Part shown: positions 15,077 to 18,956 of the stretch, piece by piece
Numbering within the stretch: the first letter of the stretch is position 1
Layout of the letters: each line of letters begins with the position of its first letter
DNA from: RGIG5681 sp034180345
GTDB lineage: Bacteria > Bacillota_I > Bacilli_A > Erysipelotrichales > Erysipelotrichaceae
DNA: 18,956 nucleotides
Assembly: GCA_034180345.1 (NCBI GenBank)
Contig: JAXFOQ010000017.1
Coordinates: 1 to 18,956, forward strand
Direction of reading: 5' to 3'
The notes under the pieces: model-generated
The model's database searches: none
What the model saw: the letters and a program-made list of their open reading frames with translations, nothing else
Told to the model about the DNA's origin: nothing
Program-made: the position numbers and the translations under genes

Positions 15077-16557
15077 TATCTTGAACCTCCTTTAGAACTC
15101 AATTTAATACGCGGATCAACAATAGCCATTAATACATCACCCGCAACAAGCGAAAATACCGACAAGGCTGTGAATATAAAAGTTAAAGTGATAATCATAC
15201 TATTGTTGCCAGCCTTAATAGAATCAGGCAACATTTTTCCCATACCAGGAATCGCAAATACCGTTTCAGTAATAACTGCACCACTGATACTTAAAATAAT
15301 TGAAGCTGGTAAACCATTGATTAAAGGAATGATGGCATTCTTTAAAATATGGCGATTAAAAATCTCTTTCTCACTCAGACCCTTAGCCTTTGCGAATTTA
15401 ACATAATCAGAACTAGATTGGTCAACCATATATCTTCTTACCCAAATCATCAAACCAGAAGTTGACATCAAAGCCAAGATTATTGCAGGTAAAACATAGG
15501 ATAATGGATTTCCAAAGCCAAGCTCTGGAAATTTATCAGGCAAGCCAAAGCCACGACCAATGCTCTTAAAGAAATATATAAATGCTAGCGAAGGTACTGC
15601 AATCATGAAATTAATATAAATTGTACCAATTTTATCTTGAATATCGCCCTTCTTCCTAGCCATTACAATACCAGCAGGAATAGAAAGGATATAAGATAAT
15701 ATCAAGGCCACAATACCAAAGAAATATGAAACACTAATCATTGAAGGATCTTTACGAATACTATCACAATTAGCATAATTACTAGTAAATTTTAAATTAT
15801 CCAGTCTATCTAATGATTCGGTCATCTTATACTTACACTTATGTAGATTCAAAGCGCTCATTGATGTAGAGCCTTTTTCAAAAGTAACAGATTTTTTCTT
15901 TAATTCACCTTGACCACTAGAGATAACATCAAAGGTATTAACACCACTGAATGTTGGATATGAATTACCAAAATTAATTTTAATAAAGTTTTGGTGAATG
16001 AAAGGAAACGAACCATCGAAATACAATAAATAACGATTTTGACAACCGCTGCACTTAATCGCTGGTATACCATTGTGATCAGTCGCTAGACTAATGCCGC
16101 GTTCAAGATCTTTATTCATTGGATCATTAACATAATTCGGGGTGTCAAATGAAATCAAATGACTATAAAAGTTCATGATCAATTCAACTGGAGAATAATC
16201 CTTAATAACATAAATCAATCCAGATTTAAAACGATGGGTAATGTATCCATCTGCTTCGTATTCTTTAACAAATTTTGTAATTTCTTCAGAATTTTCAAGA
16301 ACACACGACGATGTTCCGTTTTTTTCCAAACAAATATCACCTTGAGTTTTAAAATCTAAATAACCCAATTCTTTAAGTTTGTTGTTCTTATATATTGCTA
16401 ATTCATCAGGCTTTCCTGCCAACTTCGAAACTGCCGAATCCTGAGAAAAGGCTCGATCACGAGGTATCAACATGAAGACCATAATAATAGCAATGGATAC
16501 AACAACAAATAATGATACTATAGCCCGTATTAATCGGCCAATTATGTAATTTCTCAT
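15076..16557 (-). CDS. oppB: Oligopeptide ABC transporter permease OppB/AmiC with a large external insertion
   Basis: The 493-residue permease is much longer than E. coli OppB (306) but matches the AmiC form (about 498). Membrane segment 1 is at about 12-31. Residues about 32-272 then form an extracytoplasmic domain before the remaining helices (273-298, 314-331, 354-376, 410-432 and 453-478). That domain contains six cysteines (C76, C85, C169, C172, C241, C264), including a CSGC pair, which could make disulfides. The EAA docking loop lies at about 385-413 (YVKFAKAKGLSEKEIFNRHIL), and DPRIKLS closes the protein. It starts 101 bases after oppA across a hairpin, and its stop overlaps oppC. No obvious strong Shine-Dalgarno sequence precedes the ATG. 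Confidence 0.94.
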   Translation of the reverse strand: MRNYIIGRLIRAIVSLFVVVSIAIIMVFMLIPRDRAFSQDSAVSKLAGKPDELAIYKNNKLKELGYLDFKTQGDICLEKNGTSSCVLENSEEITKFVKEYEADGYITHRFKSGLIYVIKDYSPVELIMNFYSHLISFDTPNYVNDPMNKDLERGISLATDHNGIPAIKCSGCQNRYLLYFDGSFPFIHQNFIKINFGNSYPTFSGVNTFDVISSGQGELKKKSVTFEKGSTSMSALNLHKCKYKMTESLDRLDNLKFTSNYANCDSIRKDPSMISVSYFFGIVALILSYILSIPAGIVMARKKGDIQDKIGTIYINFMIAVPSLAFIYFFKSIGRGFGLPDKFPELGFGNPLSYVLPAIILALMSTSGLMIWVRRYMVDQSSSDYVKFAKAKGLSEKEIFNRHILKNAIIPLINGLPASIILSISGAVITETVFAIPGMGKMLPDSIKAGNNSMIITLTFIFTALSVFSLVAGDVLMAIVDPRIKLSSKGGSR

Positions 16558-16586
16558 TTTATTTATTTCACCATGCTTTCTTAGAA

Positions 16587-16616
16587 AGAATCAAGGGACA
16601 ACAATCCCTTGATTCT
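16587..16616 (-). terminator. Hairpin between oppA and oppB, possible partial terminator or mRNA-processing element
   Basis: AGAATCAAGGG (16587-16597) and CCCTTGATTCT (16606-16616) form a perfect 11-bp stem with an 8-base loop in the 101-base gap after oppA. On the minus strand only TTTC and a second small hairpin (16576-16588) follow, so the U-tract is poor. It probably lets some transcription through, so that oppA mRNA exceeds that of the membrane and ATPase genes. Confidence 0.6.
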
Positions 16617-16658
16617 AATTATATCTTTAATCTCTAGATATTTAAACTATTTTTTTAA

Positions 16659-18557
16659 TTAATTAGCTTTATTTCTAGCTTCCAACCAAGCTTCTTTGGC
16701 TTTATTGTATTGATCAACAGTTACTAAATCCTTTTGAATTTGAGTATATTTCAATCTATCTGCACCTAAGCCTGTGATTGCAAATGAACCACTAAATGGA
16801 ACAATTTTAGTTACACGGTAACCGCGTACTTGTTGTTGGAATGGAGAATAGAAAGCTTTTTCAAGTAGATATGCCTCTGCTTTAGCGTATTTTTTATAAC
16901 GCTCATCTAAATTAGAAGTTTCTTTATCTGCTTCTTGTAATAATCTTGTGTATTCTGCAATACCTGTTTTTTCAGCTATAGCATCATCTTCAGCATTTGT
17001 CCCCTTGTATTCAAGACCAATATTCTTTAAGGCTGCGCCATCGATATTGTTATAAATCTCAGCAGAAGACTTAGGATCTACATAGTCAGGCGACCAACCA
17101 GCATTAGTATTCAAATCATAGTCAGCTTGTGATGTAGATTCAAATAAATAAGTATGTTTTAGGTATTCATCTTGAGTAATAGGTACTAAATTGATAATGA
17201 TATTCTTATCACTATTTTCTTCAATACTGCTCTTCAATGAGTTAGCTCTCTTAACCCAAATTTCAGCAGTGTTACTAATATATGGATAGTCGATAGTAAC
17301 AGGGAATTGAACACCATCAGCCTTGGCTTTTTCAATAAATGCTAGGGCCTTATCTTTACCGAAGAATGGATTGCCACTATCTGATAAATCAATTTCTGTT
17401 CCTGATAATTCTTTATAAGCTGCTTCAACTAATTTTTGGTAAGATGTACCATCAGATGTCTTAACGATTTCTGGATAGTTAATCATATTACGCATTGAAA
17501 CATTAGCGATTTCCTCAGGCATATTTTGTTGCATATATTTTGAACGATCAAATGCTGCAGTAAATGCCTTACGGAAGTTTTCATTTTGAATTGCATTTTT
17601 AGTTGCTTCTAAAGCAGCTTCATCTTTATTAGTATAAGCGTGAGCTTTACGATTAAAGTTTAAATTCAAACCGAATGATGCTGAATTTACATTGCTAACA
17701 GTAATGTTATCTTTATATTTTTCAACATAGTCTTTGAAATTTTCCCAACTTGCACTGATACCAGCTGCGACATATGAACCATTTTCAAAGCCTTTAATAA
17801 CTGAATAGGTATCTGAACCATCATCAAATAAGAAGTTTACTTCACTTAAATGAACATTTTTAACATCCCAATAATTAAGGTTCTTAGTATATTGAATTTT
17901 TGATTTAGCATCATTTATAGATAAAATGAATGGTCCGTTATATAGGATGCTTTGTGGATCTACTGAACCGAATGCATCACCCTTTGACTTAAGAAACTCT
18001 TCATTAAGTGGAAGCAATACTGAATATGTAGTCATAGATAAGAAGTAAGGCACAGGTTTAGAAAGTGTAAATTCCAAAGTATAATCATCTAGGGCTTTTA
18101 CACCAACTTTATCAAAGTCAACTTTACCGCTTTGATATTCTTTAATATTAGCGATATAAGTAGGAACTTGATCCAATAATGATGACTTCTTATCAGCTTG
18201 GTATTTAATTGCAGTTACCCAGTCTTTAGCTGTTACTTCTGCATATTCATCACCAGTTGATGTTACCCACTTAACACCTTGACGAATTTTGAAAGTCCAT
18301 TTAGTAGAATCATCGTTCTTAGTATAACTTTCTGCAAGTGCTGGAACAAATGCTCCAGTAGGATCATTTTCATACAAACCATCAATAAAGTTAGCGAAAT
18401 GCTGACTGTCTGTATGTTTGTTTGTAATTAGATAGTTAAGACTGTCAATATCAGCTTCATAAACATAGGTATAAACACCATCGGCTGTTCCACTTTGACA
18501 ACCAACTAGTGTGAAAACCATTAGAGCTGATAATATAGCCACAAAAAGTTTTTTCAT
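16659..18557 (-). CDS. oppA: Oligopeptide-binding lipoprotein OppA/AmiA
   Basis: This is the substrate-binding component that captures peptides outside the cell for the OppBCDF importer. The 632-residue protein starts MKKLFVAILSALMVFTLVGC, a lipoprotein signal peptide whose lipobox LVGC puts the lipid-modified cysteine at residue 20. An SBP_bac_5 fold follows: YVYEADIDSLNYLITN, the domain-I block FVPALAESYTKNDDSTKWTFKIRQGVKW (about 71-98, the family signature region) and the late segment YDLNTNAGWSPDYVDPKSSAEIY. The length matches AmiA-like proteins (about 650). AGGAGG-like GGGAGG precedes the ATG. It is first in the operon behind a strong promoter and is followed by a hairpin, consistent with the usual excess of binding protein. 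Confidence 0.96.
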   Translation of the reverse strand: MKKLFVAILSALMVFTLVGCQSGTADGVYTYVYEADIDSLNYLITNKHTDSQHFANFIDGLYENDPTGAFVPALAESYTKNDDSTKWTFKIRQGVKWVTSTGDEYAEVTAKDWVTAIKYQADKKSSLLDQVPTYIANIKEYQSGKVDFDKVGVKALDDYTLEFTLSKPVPYFLSMTTYSVLLPLNEEFLKSKGDAFGSVDPQSILYNGPFILSINDAKSKIQYTKNLNYWDVKNVHLSEVNFLFDDGSDTYSVIKGFENGSYVAAGISASWENFKDYVEKYKDNITVSNVNSASFGLNLNFNRKAHAYTNKDEAALEATKNAIQNENFRKAFTAAFDRSKYMQQNMPEEIANVSMRNMINYPEIVKTSDGTSYQKLVEAAYKELSGTEIDLSDSGNPFFGKDKALAFIEKAKADGVQFPVTIDYPYISNTAEIWVKRANSLKSSIEENSDKNIIINLVPITQDEYLKHTYLFESTSQADYDLNTNAGWSPDYVDPKSSAEIYNNIDGAALKNIGLEYKGTNAEDDAIAEKTGIAEYTRLLQEADKETSNLDERYKKYAKAEAYLLEKAFYSPFQQQVRGYRVTKIVPFSGSFAITGLGADRLKYTQIQKDLVTVDQYNKAKEAWLEARNKAN

Positions 18558-18569
18558 TTTTTTCCTCCC

Positions 18570-18589
18570 ATAAGTTTTTTATAACTTAT
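18570..18589 (-). other. Short hairpin in the oppA leader
   Basis: ATAAGTT (18589-18583) and AACTTAT (18576-18570) form a 7-bp stem with loop ATAAAA right at the predicted 5' end of the mRNA. It ends just before the GGGAGG ribosome binding site. It may protect the 5' end; the stem is AT-rich and weak. Confidence 0.4.
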
Positions 18590-18596
18590 TGAAATC

Positions 18597-18625
18597 ATTT
18601 TATATAACTTTTCCTGCCTAGTCAA
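18597..18625 (-). promoter_or_regulatory. oppA operon promoter
   Basis: On the minus strand TTGACT (18625-18620), a 17-base spacer and TAAAAT (18602-18597) make a near-consensus sigma-A promoter. Predicted +1 is near 18590, about 33 bases before the oppA ATG. Confidence 0.8.
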
Positions 18626-18637
18626 TAATTCTTGCTA

Positions 18638-18693
18638 TTATTTTTCATTTTTTATGAAAATTTTATCATTTTTGTTACATTTTTACATTTTTT
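18638..18693 (-). promoter_or_regulatory. A-tract array upstream of the oppA promoter
   Basis: Read on the minus strand, six runs of four to six A bases occur with centres spaced about 7.5-12 bases apart (mean near 9.5), ending about 15 bases before the -35. Such roughly helix-phased A-tracts bend DNA and can act like an UP element. Function is inferred. Confidence 0.4.
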
Positions 18694-18734
18694 CATAATT
18701 TATCCCTTATCAGTGGTAGATATCAACAAATGAA

Positions 18735-18774
18735 AGATTAATTTCACATCATTGTGATTTTAACAAATTAATCT
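18735..18774. repeat. Interrupted inverted repeat upstream of oppA
   Basis: Outer arms AGATTAATT (18735-18743) and AATTAATCT (18766-18774) enclose inner arms TCACA (18744-18748) and TGTGA (18753-18757). The apical loop is four bases, with eight unpaired bases on one side. The minus-strand 3' side reads CTTTCATTTG, a poor U-tract. It could be a weak terminator for a gene beyond the intron or an operator for opp. The rest of 18775-18817 is AT-rich sequence in which I see nothing. Confidence 0.4.
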
Positions 18775-18827
18775 AAGAGTGCAGTATTTAATAATTAATA
18801 ATAATTATTCTAGTGTAATTAAGTAGA

Positions 18828-18852
18828 GATTAAATAATTAATTTATTTAATC
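18828..18852 (-). ncRNA. Group II intron domain VI
   Basis: GATTAAATAA (18852-18843) and TTATTTAATC (18837-18828) form a 10-bp stem directly after domain V. The single-stranded TCTACTTAAT tail then leads to the inferred splice boundary. Confidence 0.65.
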
Positions 18853-18857
18853 CCTCT

Positions 18858-18895
18858 CACACCACTGTACGTACGGTTCTCGTATACAGCGGTTC
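18858..18895 (-). ncRNA. Group II intron domain V (catalytic hairpin)
   Basis: ACCGCTGTA pairs throughout with TACAGTGGT (one G-U). An upper TACG/CGTA stem carries a small loop, and the two stems are separated by an unpaired CG on the 3' side, which is the conserved two-base bulge of domain V. The CGC at the start of the stem is the group IIC form of the catalytic triad (AGC in other classes). Confidence 0.82.
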
Positions 18896-18898
18896 AAT

Positions 18899-18956
18899 TT
18901 ATATTGCAGTATGTACTGCGAGATAATGATCTAGTGGAAACACTAGTCCTTTTTGT
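18899..18956 (-). CDS. Group II intron reverse transcriptase/maturase, last 18 residues
   Basis: The minus strand from 18955 reads QKGLVFPLDHYLAVHTAI and stops at 18901-18899. This resembles the end of intron-encoded reverse transcriptases (GL-x-x-x-x-DYY-x-x-V-x type). The stop lies three bases before domain V, as expected for an ORF in domain IV of a compact IIC intron. Two hairpins within it (CTAGTG/CACTAG and GCAGTA/TACTGC) belong to domain IV. The catalytic domain is outside the window, so intactness is unknown. Confidence 0.65.
   Translation of the reverse strand, partial: QKGLVFPLDHYLAVHTAI

Larger units (their letters stand above)
18818..18956 (-). mobile_element. 3' end of a group IIC-like intron (runs off the window)
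   Basis: Read on the minus strand, the window opens with the last codons of a reverse transcriptase, followed by domain V, domain VI and a probable 3' boundary CTCTACTTAAT at about 18818. The GAACCGC...GGTGTGAGAGG layout closely resembles, from memory, the Oceanobacillus iheyensis group IIC intron, including a similar CUCUACUNNAU end. Only the 3' part is present; domains I-III and the 5' exon are outside. Confidence 0.8.

Noticed and set aside
18641..18660. AT-only hairpin TTTTCAT/ATGAAAA as a terminator
   Set aside because: It is AT-only and short. On the minus strand no U-tract follows, and no plus-strand gene precedes it. It is better explained as part of the A-tract array.

Overview
The window is about 19 kb from an AT-rich, Gram-positive-type bacterium. 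AT-rich codon use, strong AGGAGG-type ribosome binding sites, TTGACA/TATAAT promoters, a T-box before ileS and the nusA-ylxR-ylxQ-infB-rbfA gene order all point to Bacillota. UGA acts as a stop codon (for example at the infB end), so this is not a UGA-Trp mycoplasma. The short IF-2, the NusA with a long acidic tail and the Ami-type peptide permease fit an Erysipelotrichia-like or other Mollicutes-related lineage. That placement is inference.

Layout. (1) Positions 1-141 hold the 3' end of an IS3-family transposase gene and the probable right end of that insertion sequence. (2) From about 6381 down to 159, on the minus strand, lies a tightly packed transcription/translation operon with a near-consensus promoter: rimP, nusA, ylxR (rnpM), ylxQ, infB, rbfA and then, unusually, pgi (glucose-6-phosphate isomerase). 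Most junctions overlap or nearly touch, which implies translational coupling. (3) A 45-bp divergent region (6769-6813) drives an S1-domain protein (minus) and a YuiD-like membrane protein (plus). Both promoters are extended -10 elements, and each predicted +1 is the A of the gene's own ATG. (4) The plus-strand run 6814-8603 is yuiD, a NifU-type scaffold, a three-helix membrane protein and a possible degenerate EEP-fold protein, ending in an intrinsic terminator. (5) ileS (minus) is preceded by a T-box with an AUC specifier. A divergent short SSB-like gene follows, and a perfect 24-bp inverted repeat lies between the two promoters. (6) A five-gene Ami/Opp-type oligopeptide ABC importer occupies 18557-12143 on the minus strand (oppA, oppB, oppC, oppD, oppF). 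It has a strong promoter, an upstream A-tract array, a hairpin between oppA and oppB and a terminator after oppF. (7) The right edge holds the 3' end of a group IIC-like intron on the minus strand: the last 18 residues of its reverse transcriptase, domain V, domain VI and the likely 3' splice boundary near 18818.

Most of the window is core housekeeping DNA flanked by two mobile elements. I see no defence system, CRISPR array, rRNA or tRNA. The least routine items are the mirror-image leaderless divergent promoters, the group IIC intron end, the NusA tail, the Cys-rich external domain of OppB, the possible pseudo-EEP protein and the operator-like palindrome before ssb.
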